A DNA stretch of 64,000 nt from Nothopassalora personata. Lineage: Eukaryota; Ascomycota; Dothideomycetes; Mycosphaerellales; Mycosphaerellaceae. Of the stretch, positions 10,531 through 21,125 are shown in pieces. Both the position numbers and the translations under genes were made by a program. The stretch lies in contig CM066297.1 of the NCBI GenBank assembly GCA_033816765.1, positions 2,598,573 to 2,662,572 of the forward strand, written 5' to 3'. Every line of letters begins with the position of its first letter. The stretch's first letter is position 1. Under the pieces are notes generated by a model, which was not told the DNA's origin, ran no database searches, and saw only the letters and a program-made list of their open reading frames with translations.

Positions 10531-11537
10531 TGCCATCATCGCTCATCATTGGCCTCCAAGTTTCAACTCCCGAGCTCAATTGCACAGACTTCGATGCGAA
10601 GCGGCCCACAATGTGGTAACTGGCGCCTTCATGCTCGGTAGAGACGGTATCCTTTCTGGCTGCCGCCACCGCCGCAAGCTTCATGGAGAAGACTGACACC
10701 CCACCGACTCTCTACCAGACCGTCGCGCGATCACCCCCACTCGGAAGGCTTTGTCAGTGTGCGCTTTCTGCCAGTGTCTTGGCAGGGATCTCCTCGCGGC
10801 ATCTTTGCAAGCTTATGCAACGCTTCGTCTTCCTTACGTTGCCACGTTGAAGTTATTCTTGATATGTCAGCTCCGCCCTACAGCGACAGATGACATTCTG
10901 GATTCCTGAAGAGCGGCACCTTTGTCTGGCAATGTTGGCACGGTGTTCCCTTGCTCAGCATACTGTGTCATACCGGTTGCCGGCGGTCACTCTTTGGTTC
11001 TCATGAAATTTTCTGCACTATGAAAAGATAGAGGTGGAAATACCGAGGAGGGCAGTGCGAAGAAGAGACAAGCCAGTGCTACGAGCACCTTCCTCCGCTG
11101 TTCAAGCGCGCTTTGCGCTACTTTCATTATCACCAAAGATCTCGTTGCTGGACCCGTATCTTGTACAAACCCGCATTGAGCCAAGACTGTTAAGCCCTAT
11201 GCCTGATCTACCCGAGCCAAGCCCTAGCCTCAGGTGATCATCAGCCCTGCTTCTCCGACCAGGAACGCTGCACGCAGCAAGTCGACGATGCGAGCTCATC
11301 TATTCTGTACGGTTCTTTGGTGCAACAATATGCCGCAAACTTCCTGTTCCTGCTGATCCTCTCCAACCTCCACGATCTCATGATGCGACGAACATTCTAG
11401 CGCAAGAGCTTTGGAATCCTTCATGGCCATCGTATCGGTGGTAAACTTTCCTTTGCGCTCATGACTCTTACCGCAAGATGATCGATACGTCGTGGTCCAC
11501 CTCTCCAACGGACCTCCACACTCTCCAGCTCGAATTC
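10531..11537. other. Intergenic region between convergent genes
   Basis: About 1 kb between the stop of the coiled-coil gene and the stop of the minus-strand gene at 11538. It should hold two 3' untranslated regions. Only short, unsupported frames are present; nothing else was recognised. Confidence 0.5.
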
Positions 11538-12566
11538 CTATTCCACCCACTTGACCCTGATTCTCCCGTTCTCCATCATCACGTCCCCGAATGGCACGCC
11601 TGGGTTGATCTTAATTTGTCCTTTCACGAACGCTCCCATGGCTCGATACACCTCTCCACTCGACATTTGATAGCTGGGCGCCCACGTCTTGGTGTCCATC
11701 TGATCCGGTGTCAAAAGTCGAATCGCCAAGTGAGGAGCCGGGTCTCTCGTCGAGAGGAGGATCATCCCGCAGCGGAATGTGTCGCCCTGGGAAGTGAGTG
11801 CCCGAGCCTCAATCACAGAGGAAATGAGGTTTGCGCAAGCGACCGAGATGGATGGGAAGACTTCGTCTTTGTGCACGAACTGCATGTCTTTGGGCCCTCT
11901 GCGCTCGAAGACGAGAGCATCTTTGGCGCAGAGGTCCAGGCGAGAGAAGGCGTTTTGGATGTCGAGGATGTGGAGCTGTGATGTCTTGTCGGTGTCGCTT
12001 GCGGGGGTTTTGACGGTGGTGACGAGGTCGGCTCTGTCGGCCCAGCAGAATTTCGCTGAGGGGTGGAGAGATGTGAGGAAGGCGGCGCGAGTATCGGGAG
12101 GGAGGGGCTCGTTGTAGGCGGTGAGGATGACCCAGATGGTGAGGGTGTCGCCGTCGGGGAGGTAGAGGGGGGAGGGTTTGTTGAATTCCATGAATTGGAC
12201 TTCGCGGAGGGTGGCGGGGCCGATGCCCATACAGGCGACGGTCTTGAGGACGCGGGTGTGGATGGGGATGGTGGCTGTTATTATGTTCAGTATTTGGGGA
12301 CTTGATATGTGGTGAGTTGACTCACTCGCGGCTTGTTGCGACGGGTGCGATTGAGGTCGGTCGAGGGGCTCGAGTTCATATGGTACGGTCCACTCTTCGG
12401 CGTGTCCTGGCGCTGGGGAGTCGCGCTTGTGGAGGAGGAGAACGTGCTCGCCTTGGAAGAAGTAGATGTTGGTTCTTAGGATGACGAAGCGCTGCTCTAG
12501 CTTGGTGGTGAAGTCGTCGAGTAATTCCTTGGGAGTTTGCAGTAGCCAATGCTTCGGATGCGCCAT
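11538..12566 (-). CDS. Hypothetical protein, possible divergent Nudix-like fold (pair member A)
   Basis: Start at the ATG at 12566 (MAHPKHWLL). Exons 12326-12566 and 11538-12274 give about 325 residues. The intron (12275-12325, GTGAGT to ACAG) is 51 nt and stop-free, so its retention would add 17 residues. Residues about 20-60 read FVILRTNIYFFQGEHVLLLH followed by EEWTVPYE, reminiscent of the first strands of a Nudix domain, but the Nudix box (GX5EX7REUXEEXGU) is absent, so catalysis of that type is unlikely. The order of motifs (hydrophobic strand, W-T-P turn, later V/I-QFM-E/D, then F/L-WA) parallels the gene at 13154. The two share a divergent promoter and are probably old duplicates. Confidence 0.55.
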   Translation of the reverse strand: MAHPKHWLLQTPKELLDDFTTKLEQRFVILRTNIYFFQGEHVLLLHKRDSPAPGHAEEWTVPYELEPLDRPQSHPSQQAASESTHHISSPQILNIITATIPIHTRVLKTVACMGIGPATLREVQFMEFNKPSPLYLPDGDTLTIWVILTAYNEPLPPDTRAAFLTSLHPSAKFCWADRADLVTTVKTPASDTDKTSQLHILDIQNAFSRLDLCAKDALVFERRGPKDMQFVHKDEVFPSISVACANLISSVIEARALTSQGDTFRCGMILLSTRDPAPHLAIRLLTPDQMDTKTWAPSYQMSSGEVYRAMGAFVKGQIKINPGVPFGDVMMENGRIRVKWVE

Positions 12567-13153
12567 ATTGATGCTGCGATGGGTGGAAATGTCGTGTCGT
12601 GGAAGGAGGTGTGCTGGTCTTGATCTGGAAAGAAGTCGTCCGCTTCTTGTATCCTCAGTACAGGTGCGATGGTGAACTTCACGTACGCAAACGCGAAGCA
12701 AAATCGCCGTCTCACGTGCTACTCAATCACCCAAGCGCATCACATGCTCGCGACAGTCGGATTGCCGCTCCCCGAGTCGCGGCGCTAACACACTGCCATT
12801 CTTGGTCTAAAGGTCGTCCGGCGCTCCTACAATTAGCTTGGACAATACAAGCTATTCGAGGCCACCACCATCGCGCGACAACAATCATCGCAACCACGCG
12901 TCAGACCGTTGAGCTTCCACAATAGCCGGTTGTATGGTCTAGAAGCCTCTCGGTAAGCACAGATTTCCCATCGGGTCAATAGCAAACACAGACAATGCGC
13001 AGCTGAGCGCATAAGAGAGCAGACCTCTTCGCCAGGAACTTACTCCTCAACACCAACCTACCTCTACCATCAAGATCGCTTCTCTACCACCACCGACCAA
13101 TCGATATATACGCAAAACACCACAACCAACACATCACGCGCCATTACCACAGT
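12567..13153. promoter_or_regulatory. Shared divergent intergenic region
   Basis: 587 bp separate the start codons of two divergently transcribed, related genes, so it must carry both promoters. No specific element can be named. Confidence 0.4.
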
Positions 13154-14101
13154 ATGGCAAAGGTAAACACCCGCCACGAGCTCTTCCGCCCTGTCGAGGA
13201 CATCTTCCATAACTACGTCAACCCACGCGATGGCGGTCGCCGATACAGCAGTCTCGTCATCCAGACCTTCATCTTTCACGAAGGCAAGGTCCTCCTGGTG
13301 CAATCGACTGGCGCGTCCGGTTGGACAGCTCCGAGCAGGACCATCAGATCTACCACCAACGAAGTCCGCGCCTGCCCAGGTCTCATCATGCAGATGCTGA
13401 ATAACGCCATCCGCACGCTGACGCTGGACCATATTCAATTCATGGACCTTGCACTCTCCAATCTTGACATTGTCGAGACTTCCGCCACCGAGATTCACAT
13501 CGGGGTCCTCTTGTCCGTTCACGAGGCGTGTGGCACCGACCGCCTCGCCTATCTGCCAGGAAACAATCAGAAACTGCAGTGGGCACCGGTCGCTGCAGCA
13601 GCTCAGCTCCCGCTCGAGGAGAGTCTCCCGCGCGGTCGTCTGCGCGCCGCCTTGGACAGGTACGCCGCTGTCACCGAAGCATTCACCGAGTTCCGCCGTG
13701 GCCGAGGCGCCGGCCAGCTTTACAGCTTCGCGTTCAACACTTGTAAGCTGGCGCGAGAGATTAAGACAGCCTGGTACGGGGGCGCGGGTGTCGACCATGT
13801 TCTGGTTGGTGTGAAAGAGGAGGCGGAGGCTGTTGAAGGTCTGTTCTTCATCTGGAAGATCGAGAAGGTGCACTCGGACAAGTACTACGATGGCGGTTAC
13901 ACCAAGGTTGTCATTCCGTTGGGCTATGATGGAGGACGGTATCCGATGGAGAAGATGGATCTGGTTGGTGAGTTCCAGGCCAATGGAGGGGTGCTGGATG
14001 AGCTTGTCAACCTGAAGGTCATGTTGGAGGATGAGGAGCCGCGCTTGAAGACGGGGTGGCGCAAGCACGATCGTACCGTCTACTTCCAGGGCGACGACTG
14101 A
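13154..14101 (+). CDS. Hypothetical protein, possible divergent Nudix-like fold (pair member B)
   Basis: Intronless, 315 residues, start MAKVNTRHEL. Residues about 33-58 (SSLVIQTFIFHEGKVLLVQS then GWTAP) match the layout of the divergent neighbour at 11538-12566. Both also share a later HIQFMD/REVQFME segment and a WA-containing strand. There is no Nudix box or other catalytic signature, signal peptide or membrane segment. The C-terminal half (residues about 200-315) is more Gly/Lys-rich and has no recognised domain. The stop lies 247 bp before the inverted terminal repeat of the transposon island, and there is no sign of RIP within the gene. Function unknown; assignment to the Nudix superfamily is tentative. 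Confidence 0.55.
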   Translation: MAKVNTRHELFRPVEDIFHNYVNPRDGGRRYSSLVIQTFIFHEGKVLLVQSTGASGWTAPSRTIRSTTNEVRACPGLIMQMLNNAIRTLTLDHIQFMDLALSNLDIVETSATEIHIGVLLSVHEACGTDRLAYLPGNNQKLQWAPVAAAAQLPLEESLPRGRLRAALDRYAAVTEAFTEFRRGRGAGQLYSFAFNTCKLAREIKTAWYGGAGVDHVLVGVKEEAEAVEGLFFIWKIEKVHSDKYYDGGYTKVVIPLGYDGGRYPMEKMDLVGEFQANGGVLDELVNLKVMLEDEEPRLKTGWRKHDRTVYFQGDD

Positions 14102-14348
14102 AGCAACGATGCTTGCTTCGTCGCTGCAATTTCTCGGTCGTCAGTATGGGGATGAGAATTTGATGGGCGCGTCGGGCAATGGAGCGCGCGGCATGCTTCG
14201 AGAGAGCTTTTGGTTCTGTGGCACTTGGCACTACTTTGGACTATATAGCGTTTGCGTTGAATATAGATGGAACTATTGAACCGGTGTCTGTGTGAATGAC
14301 GTTGAAGTGTGGTGTGGCTCCCGAGTCCCGCGTTTTCGCGGCTGGCGG

Positions 14349-14380
14349 CGGTGGCCTAGGCTTACAAAACCGGCAAATAC
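14349..14380 (+). repeat. Left terminal inverted repeat
   Basis: Matches the reverse complement of 38021-38052 in 31 of 32 positions. It contains CCTAGGCTTACAAAACCGG followed by CAAATAC. The half-site ACCGGCAAATAC also occurs at the flank of the palindrome at 18488. Confidence 0.8.
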
Positions 14381-15063
14381 GCGTATTCGAAATCCTCACT
14401 CGCTACACTCGCTCTTCCTCAACAACTATTAACAATACTGCTGCGACTCGCCATTGTCGCCTATAATCGTAGCGAGTCGCGGCGGTATTGTCGCTTCCTC
14501 CTACTGCGTAGGTGAGTTAGGCTCCTTAATAATAGCAGACAGTAAGTATTAAGGAGCTCACCTTACTTGCTATTGTTATATTATAGCGGCGGGTATATTA
14601 ACTTCTACTACTATTACTATTTCTTCGACTCTACACTTATCGACATATATAAATCTAACTATAGACGACTTACTTAGCGATATTAGCCTTAGAACAACGA
14701 TAACGACAGCGACAGCGACAGTATACCCAATCCGCGCTTACCCTTATAAACGCGGTTATTACTACAGCTTACGATAGCGTAAGTGCGATTCCGACTCGTT
14801 AGGCGCACGTAGGTAGACTAATGTTTAAACCTATAGTGCATACCGCCGCCCTCGTACCGCCGATACCGACGATTTCTACTATATAAGCGAGTCGACATAG
14901 GCACAATAGCTAGGAGACTCGTAGAAGATAGATAAGGGTAGTATAAAGGTTACGAAGAATAATTTGCGCAAGTTCGACTAGGCTAGCCGTATTATAGAGA
15001 CTAAAGAGGGTATATGTCTTATAGTAGACTTCCTATACTATATATACTAACTCGTATTAATAG

Positions 15064-15452
15064 ATAAGCCGGCTTAGACGGACTACGATACGTGTAAGAG
15101 AGCTAGTGTACGCTATATAGTCTTTACTACTAATGCCGACAAGACTTACGCGTATTGTAAGCGTTACGCGAAGGCTCGCTACAACTCTCGTAAGTTAGTT
15201 AAGGAGCCTAGCGAGTCTAACGAGTCTAGCAATAGTTTATTTAAGGCTGTCGAGGGTGTTTTAACTACTTCTAGCGAGGCTAGCGAGGTTAGTAAGGCTA
15301 GCGAGTCTAGTACTCGCCCTACTAATAATACATCGACTCGCTTAGCCGCGGCGGAGGATCGTATTTAGCAATTGGAGGGTACTGTTAGCCGCTTAATTGA
15401 ATTCATTAGCGGTCTACTAGGTAGCGAGTTAGTCGCTAAATTTCGCTCTTAG
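15064..15452 (+). pseudogene. Decayed ORF in left arm of outer element
   Basis: One plus-strand frame stays open except for TAG codons. It encodes CKRASVRYIVF, then YCKRYAKARYNSRK, then a Ser/Glu-rich linker with repeated SE-A/S motifs, then a short coiled coil (AAAEDRI-stop-QLEGTVSRLIEF). The Cys pairs and linker resemble small zinc-binding accessory ORFs of dothideomycete transposons. No transposase catalytic motif is seen in it. Assignment to the outer element rests only on position. Confidence 0.4.
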
Positions 15453-15611
15453 TAATAATATAATATTAAGCAGTCTACCTCCTATCTATGTGCTACGAGT
15501 CTATACTTCCCTCTACTTTTTCGGTCTTAGCTGCCTCGTAGATAGCTCGACAATAAGCCTATTTCTCGGTGCCTTTACACGCTAGTTGTTGTTAGGTAGA
15601 CTCTAAAGCAA

Positions 15612-15762
15612 TAGCTACGAGTCTAGCTACGAGTCTAGCTACGAGTCTAGCTACGAGTCTAGCTACGAGTCTAGCTACGAGTCTAGCTACGAGTCTAGCT
15701 ACGAGTCTAGCTACGAGTCTAGCTACGAGTCTAGCTACGAGTCTAGCTACGAGTCTAGCTAT
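15612..15762. repeat. 12-bp tandem repeat (AGCTACGAGTCT)n
   Basis: About 12 near-perfect copies of AGCTACGAGTCT in a row. The unit contains no CpA or TpG, so it would not be further altered by RIP. Confidence 0.9.
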
Positions 15763-17621
15763 GTAATTATCGAAGTACTGGTTACTACTATAGACTCGCT
15801 TAAGGCACTAGTTGCTACTATAGTCTCGCTTAAGGACTCCTTCTTAATCTCTCTAATTTAACTCGTAGCTAGACTCGTACGCTCTTCCTTTACCTTCTTA
15901 ACCGATGCTTCGCTAGCTAACGTACTTACTAGCTTATTGCCTAAACCTTTCCCTATAAACACTAAATTCTACTATCGAGAGGGGGCTCTAAACCCCGTTA
16001 GCTACGGAGACGAAGACGAAGAGGATTAAGGGCTACTAGCTATAAGATTAATACACTCTAGAGACTCGGCGATTAGAGTTATAGTATGTCGATGCGGTAA
16101 GCTACGACTCGCTAGACGCTTCTCGCTCTAGCTTACTACACTCGCTAAACGAGAAGTAGCCTAACTCGCTATAGTAGCCTAGCAAGCAATGCCCTAATCC
16201 GCTAGACGTACTATAGTACTCGCTACTATACTCGCTCGCTAGTCCTTAAGCTTACGCTCGCGTCGGCGGTCCACGTCCTTTATAAGTTTGCTAAGACTAG
16301 CTAAGGACTCGTTACTACTCGAGTCCTCTACTACTCCTCGTCTATATAGATTATTTAAGGCTCCGCGACCTTAGTTAACCTAATACGTAACGTTAACTAG
16401 TACTTCTCGCCTATCCTTCGCGTTCTAGACACCCTTAGTATACGGTATTAACATGTCCTCGAGATCTCGCTCTCGTAGGCTTAATTTGCTTAGAAGAATA
16501 GGTGCATTATCTTTAGTAGCCTTTACGAAGAGGAAGGGCGGTGTAGTATAAGGACGTGTAAGCTATAGGCCTAGCTTATCCGCGCCTTCTTAAAAGACGA
16601 GGTTATAAAGCTAGGTTGTCGTATCTACTACTTTAGCTAAAGACGACTCGTAGCGAGTCTATCGTCCGGTAATTTGCTACGCGCTAAGGAGCTTATACGG
16701 CTAATACTCCTATATCTTAAGGTCCCCCTTACGTTTAATAGTAAACGGCACCTTATATAGCTTAACGGATATTATTAGGCTAGGTCCCCTAGGCGGTTAA
16801 GATAGCTTTTTGGCTTTGCCCTAGACTAACGAGATAGGAACACTTGTACTACGAGCCTTAATAACACCAGTCCGTAGGCCCTAAGTAGCGCTCGACAACG
16901 GGTTAATTCTAGCATTACTAAGCTAGCGAACATAAGTCTACTTATTACGAGCGAGTACCTTATTAGCCCGACTATAGCTACTCGCTACGAGTAATATATA
17001 AAGACCGTATCTAGTAGTGCCGTTCGGTTTCGAAGGGGTCTCGGTACTAGGAATCGGCGATAAGGGTAAAGGCGGACTCGTTACGGACTCGCTAGGCTCG
17101 ATAAAGGCTAGGTTAGGTATACTACATTTGCTACACCTTAGTAGATAGCCGTAGACCTCGCTATAAACTAGAGAAGTCTTTACTGACTTATGTATACAAA
17201 GATTGTCCTAAGTTAGAGCTAATATAATGTTAGAAGTAGTAGGAAAAGACTCGTAGGAAAAAGGACGTAGGACGTAGACTCGTTACTATATAACCTATAA
17301 TAGCTTACCGGCTTAAGCGAACAAGTCTATTATTCGTTCCGTTAGCTCCAATCCGTTAAGGCGAGTAGGCGGTATGTACTTAGCGAGTCCCCCTCTACCT
17401 CGGAGATATTACGTAGTCTCGTTTCGTAGATACTAATAGGCGTAGACATGTAATTTCTTAGGGCCTAGGCTAGGGCCGGCCTCGCTACCGTCTAGTGTTA
17501 ATAGATAGCTAGTAGTAGTAAGCTTCTTATTAACCTACTCTAGCGTTAGAGGCGGTAAGTATGTAGTAAGGTCTACAAGGTATTAGCTATAGGATTTATA
17601 GACTCAGTTGAGTAGAAGTAG

Positions 17622-17720
17622 TAGCGAGTCCGCACTTAAGCTATAGCGAGTCCGTACTTAAGCTGTAGCGAGTCCGTACTTAAGCTATAGCGAGTCCGCA
17701 CTTAAGCTATAGCGAGTCCT
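17622..17720. repeat. 22-bp tandem repeat, about 4.5 copies
   Basis: Units begin TAGCGAGTCCG and end ACTTAAGCTA. Copies differ mostly by C/T or A/G changes. Each contains the AGCGAGT motif that is common throughout the outer arms. Confidence 0.85.
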
Positions 17721-18058
17721 CCCTTAGCTAAGCTAGGACTCGTAGCTATAGTAGCGCTAGACTCGCTACTATAGACACCCCGGATTAACGTACCGTACTA
17801 ATCGACTCGCTCCTTCTACTAACGAAGCTCCTCGTCCTTAGGGTTAAGTAGATGCCTATATAGTATTAACGACTAATAGGTTGTGTTAACCTTAGGTTTA
17901 GAGGGGGTCCCTTAGGTCTAACTTGCCCTAATTTCATTTAGGTTTAATTAGACATTTAGGTAAGCTAGTAGGACCTAGTATAGCTATTAAGATATATACT
18001 GCGTAGATGAGCATTATAAGCGTAGCATTAAGGCAACAATTCAATTTATACCTCTCGA

Positions 18059-18407
18059 TGTTACGGTTCGGAACGGAAACAGCATAAGAAGACTTCATTG
18101 GACGAGCAGACGAGCAGACGAGCAGACGAGCAGTCGAGCAGACGAGCAGTCGAGCAGACGAGCAGACGAGCAGACGAGCAGTCGAGCAGACGAGCAGACG
18201 AGCAGACGAGCAGACGAGCAGACGAGCAGCACGCCAAGGCATGGCACTATATAGACGACGCTTCTTTACGAGTAGATAGGAGCCTCGTGCTCAACTCATT
18301 TTAAGTATACACCATATACTGTTTGGAACCACTACCTTCATAACTGATTGAGACATCCCTGCAAAGATCCAAGCCCGAGTTGTGATAACGTACAGCGGTT
18401 CCTAACA
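18059..18407. mobile_element. Solo LTR of a young retroelement, 349 bp
   Basis: It begins TGTTACGG and ends CCTAACA (TGTTA..TAACA) and is flanked by identical CTCGA at 18054-18058 and 18408-18412. The homologous site at 36501-36510 is uninterrupted, proving the insertion. It still has normal CpA/TpG content, so it arrived after, or escaped, the RIP that hit its surroundings. It contains 16 copies of an 8-bp unit (18101-18228). No internal retroelement region remains, so it is a solo LTR. Confidence 0.85.
18101..18228. repeat. 8-bp tandem repeat inside solo LTR
   Basis: Sixteen units of GACGAGCA, some as GTCGAGCA. Apparent short frames across it on both strands (repeated ADEQTSRR on the plus strand) are a by-product of the repeat. 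Confidence 0.9.
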
Positions 18408-18487
18408 CTCGAGTAGAGGGCATAGGGGTTTAGGTCTACCAATCCTCTTATTTTATCTAGCTACTACGCTACTCGTTACGTGACCTA

Positions 18488-18513
18488 ATTTCCCGGTCCC
18501 GGGACCGGCAAAT
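18488..18513. repeat. 26-bp palindrome, copy A
   Basis: Centre CCGGTCCCGGGACCGG flanked by ATTTC and CAAAT. It lies in the left 371-bp repeat; see also 28498, 32337 and 36584. Confidence 0.85.
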
Positions 18514-18649
18514 ACCCCTACTTACGTAAGCACCGCTCTATACTACCACAACTCGGACAGGTCTACATAGGGTAGTTAGTAGACATTATTTTAGTAGTTA
18601 ATAAGGGGGGTTGTTAAGTGTACACCCGGTGGCGTATTAGCATTCAGTT

Positions 18650-18790
18650 TATAAGGTTAAAATCACGGTTTAAGGTCTAAGGTTCACGGTTAAGGTCATT
18701 ACTTAAGGTTAAGGTTTAAGGTTAAGGTTCACGGTTTAGGTCGACTAAGGTCGAAAACACTTAAGGTCTAAGGTATTCGGTAACAATTAC
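18650..18790. repeat. Degenerate TAAGGTT-rich block
   Basis: Irregular repeats of GGTTAAGG, GGTTTAAGG and GGTTCACGG in one orientation. Unit length varies, so this is not a clean microsatellite or telomere array. Confidence 0.6.
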
Positions 18791-19177
18791 GGTTATAAGG
18801 TCCTATTAAGTAATAACTAGTATTAGTACATTCTAAAGTAAGCACTACGTAATAATAGATACGGCTGCATTACTAGAAAAACTTAGTACCTTTACCGACA
18901 TAGGTAGAGGCTACGAATAGCCTATAAACCCCACGAAAATGGAAGGGGTCTATAGGGATTCTGTCCCTTATAAGGGGATAGAGGAATCGGAGGAAGGGGA
19001 AACACCTAAATCTAGTAAAGAAGGGAGAAGCGGAACTAGCGCCGCTAAATTGGGTATAGGTATAGGAACGAATAGCACAATTAGAATAGATGCTATAACT
19101 GCCCTCTTTAGACGATTAGCAGTAGCAATAGAAAACGCTAGCCCTCGCTTTCTACCTCTAGGAGGTGCTAAGAATCC

Positions 19178-19424
19178 TATTAAGATGTAGTATCTTAAGG
19201 GGAGCTAACAGTTAGGTTGTAATCTAATAGCCTAAGGCATCTACGATGACTCAGCTTGTCGGAAGACACATTCTCTCCCCTTTAGCTTAGATAGACATCT
19301 AACACAATTAACGCATTAGTTCCTAATATATTGCTATATGTCCTATAGCTATTAGCTAGTTAAAGATTAATCTCTTACTCTACTCCGCTACTAACTACGT
19401 ATCCTATAAGGTCTTAACTTAACA
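19178..19424 (+). mobile_element. Solo LTR of the Copia family, 247 bp
   Basis: Reverse complement of the LTRs at 20879 and 27015, of the same 247-bp length, flanked by perfect AATCC duplications (19173-19177 and 19425-19429). The first bases read TA instead of TG, a RIP-type change. Relative to the complete Copia it lies in the opposite orientation. It is inserted in the gag part of the Gypsy relic. Confidence 0.88.
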
Positions 19425-19429
19425 AATCC

Positions 19430-20873
19430 GTTCTTTAATAGCACTAATGCTACTAAGTTCTAGGAGCGGTTTAGCGACCTAATGGACTAGTATCCGCCTC
19501 GGGTATCTATTAAGAAGGATGATTTCTAGGGTAGGTTTAAGCGCAATTGCGAAACTACTATCCGGCGCGTAGTTATAAGACTACCTAGGTGGTTTACTAA
19601 CAAGGCACGTTTTAGGAGGGCGTTCTTATTAGAGTTCTTAAGGTTTAACGCCTACTCGATATTAGGGAGTCGGGAATATCTTAAGGAGATTGTTAGGGCG
19701 TAGTAAGGCAAGAGGCCTAAAGAATAAGATGTAAAGGACTTCATCCGCCTATTTATATCCTTAAGTAACCTAATTGAACCTAAGGATTTGGATAATAGCT
19801 CCCGGAGTCGCCTTCTCCTTTAGGGATTACTAGAGGCAGTCGCGAAAGCGGTCTACAAGGCTTACGGGCTTCACCTAAAGCAACCTAAGAAGTTTAGGGA
19901 CTTTTAGAGGATTCTCGATAAAGCTACTAGCATCGTAGATAGTAAGGAGGGATAGAAAGCTATATATATAGATTTCCCTCTTACTTTACCTTAGCTATAC
20001 CGCTTAGTCGTAAAGCAAATACCGCGCCTTAAGCCTAAGATTAACACGCTTAAGAAGGCCACCTCTAGGACTATTGTTAATAATGACCTAATCTAAAAGG
20101 TAGCTAAAATAAGCATACGTGCATACTAGCGCGGTCGCGTCGCGGACGCGGGTGCCTTCTACCCGAGCGAGAATTAACGCTCTATATAACCGGAGAGGCC
20201 CGACCTAGATACTAAACTGTAGGTTTACGCAATGTAGCGTCCCCTATCGTAGAATCGCGAACAGTCTAAAGCGATAGATAGTTATTGCTATAACTATAGT
20301 AGCTCGAAGCACTAGGCTAGCAATTATAGGGCGATGAGGTCCTTAATATCCCGGGGCTACGTATACCTCGCCCCGAACAACTAGTAGTATCTAGGGAAAG
20401 AAGGCGATCTACGTCCTACTAAGTTTAACTTTCGGAGGGACTATAGTAAACCGAAACTGCTCTATATGCTCCCTCTACTCGAAGAACATTATAGGCCGAT
20501 CGAGTTTAATAACTAGTATAAGATTCCCGCACTACGTAAGTAATAGATAGGTAGGGACTACACTAGGGTAATAAAGGTTACGCCTCCTAATCATTCTAAG
20601 CCCCCTCCTAACTTTAGGCATTTAATAGAGTATAGCCCTTAGGACGTACGGTCTAGCTAAATAGAGAAGGCTACTAGTATATATTAGGTCTCATTCGGAG
20701 AAAGTGAAGTAGAGTAGGCGGTCGACTTAGGCGAGCTTAACGAGGTATCTACCTATCCTATATAGTCTAATAAAGTGAAAGGGAAGGCACCCGTAGGCAT
20801 TCTAAAGAATCCGCACCCGAGGACCCGGTCCTTAGCCTAGGATCTACGAGCCCGAGCTAAGGCTACTAAGAAA
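19430..20873 (+). pseudogene. Gypsy-type gag relic
   Basis: A plus-strand frame, broken by TAG, gives gag-like sequence: NSTNATKF, ERFSDLMD, PRWFTNKARFRRAFLLEFLR, then EYLKEIVRA and DFIRLFISLSNLIEP. It is followed by a variable basic region. It was continuous with 27262 onward before the Copia inserted: removing Copia and one GTTCG joins an unbroken reading frame across the site. Upstream sequence from about 18900 probably belongs to the same element. Confidence 0.55.
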
Positions 20874-20878
20874 GTTCG

Positions 20879-21125
20879 TGTTAAGTTGAGACCTAACAGG
20901 ATACGTAGTTAGCAGCGGAGTGGAGTAAGAGATTAATCTTCAACTAGCTAATAGCTATAGGGCATGTAGCAATATATTAGGAACCAATGTGTGAATTGTG
21001 TTAGATGTCTATCTAAGCTAAAGGGGAGAGAAGGTGTCTTCCGACAAGCTAAGTTATCGTGGATGCCTTAGGCTATTAGATTACAACCTAACTGTTAGCT
21101 CCCCCTAAGATGCTACATCTTAACA
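20879..21125 (-). repeat. Copia 3' LTR
   Basis: 247 bp, near-identical to 27015-27261; the differences seen are C/T or G/A transitions, consistent with RIP after insertion. Confidence 0.88.

Larger units (their letters stand above)
17864..18588 (+). repeat. 371-bp terminal direct repeat, left copy (interrupted)
   Basis: Homologous to 36314-36684 over the full length. When the 354 bp made up of the inserted LTR plus one copy of its 5-bp target duplication are removed, both copies are exactly 371 bp. The copies start TATTAACG (possibly from TGTTAACG) and run to about GTAGACATTA, compatible with LTR ends TG..CA. Few differences separate them, nearly all C/T or G/A. Likely LTRs of a large retroelement spanning 17864-36684; a matching target duplication was not found. 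Confidence 0.65.

Noticed and set aside
11538..14101. Active Nudix hydrolases
   Set aside because: No Nudix box in either protein; only a weak fold resemblance.
15612..15762. CRISPR-like regular array
   Set aside because: Contiguous 12-bp tandem repeat with no spacers, in a eukaryotic genome.
18098..18304. Repetitive DEQSSRRA reading frames on both strands
   Set aside because: They arise from the 8-bp tandem repeat within the solo LTR.
18650..18790. Interstitial telomere
   Set aside because: The words vary (TAAGGTT, TTTAAGG, TCACGG) and do not form TTAGGG arrays.
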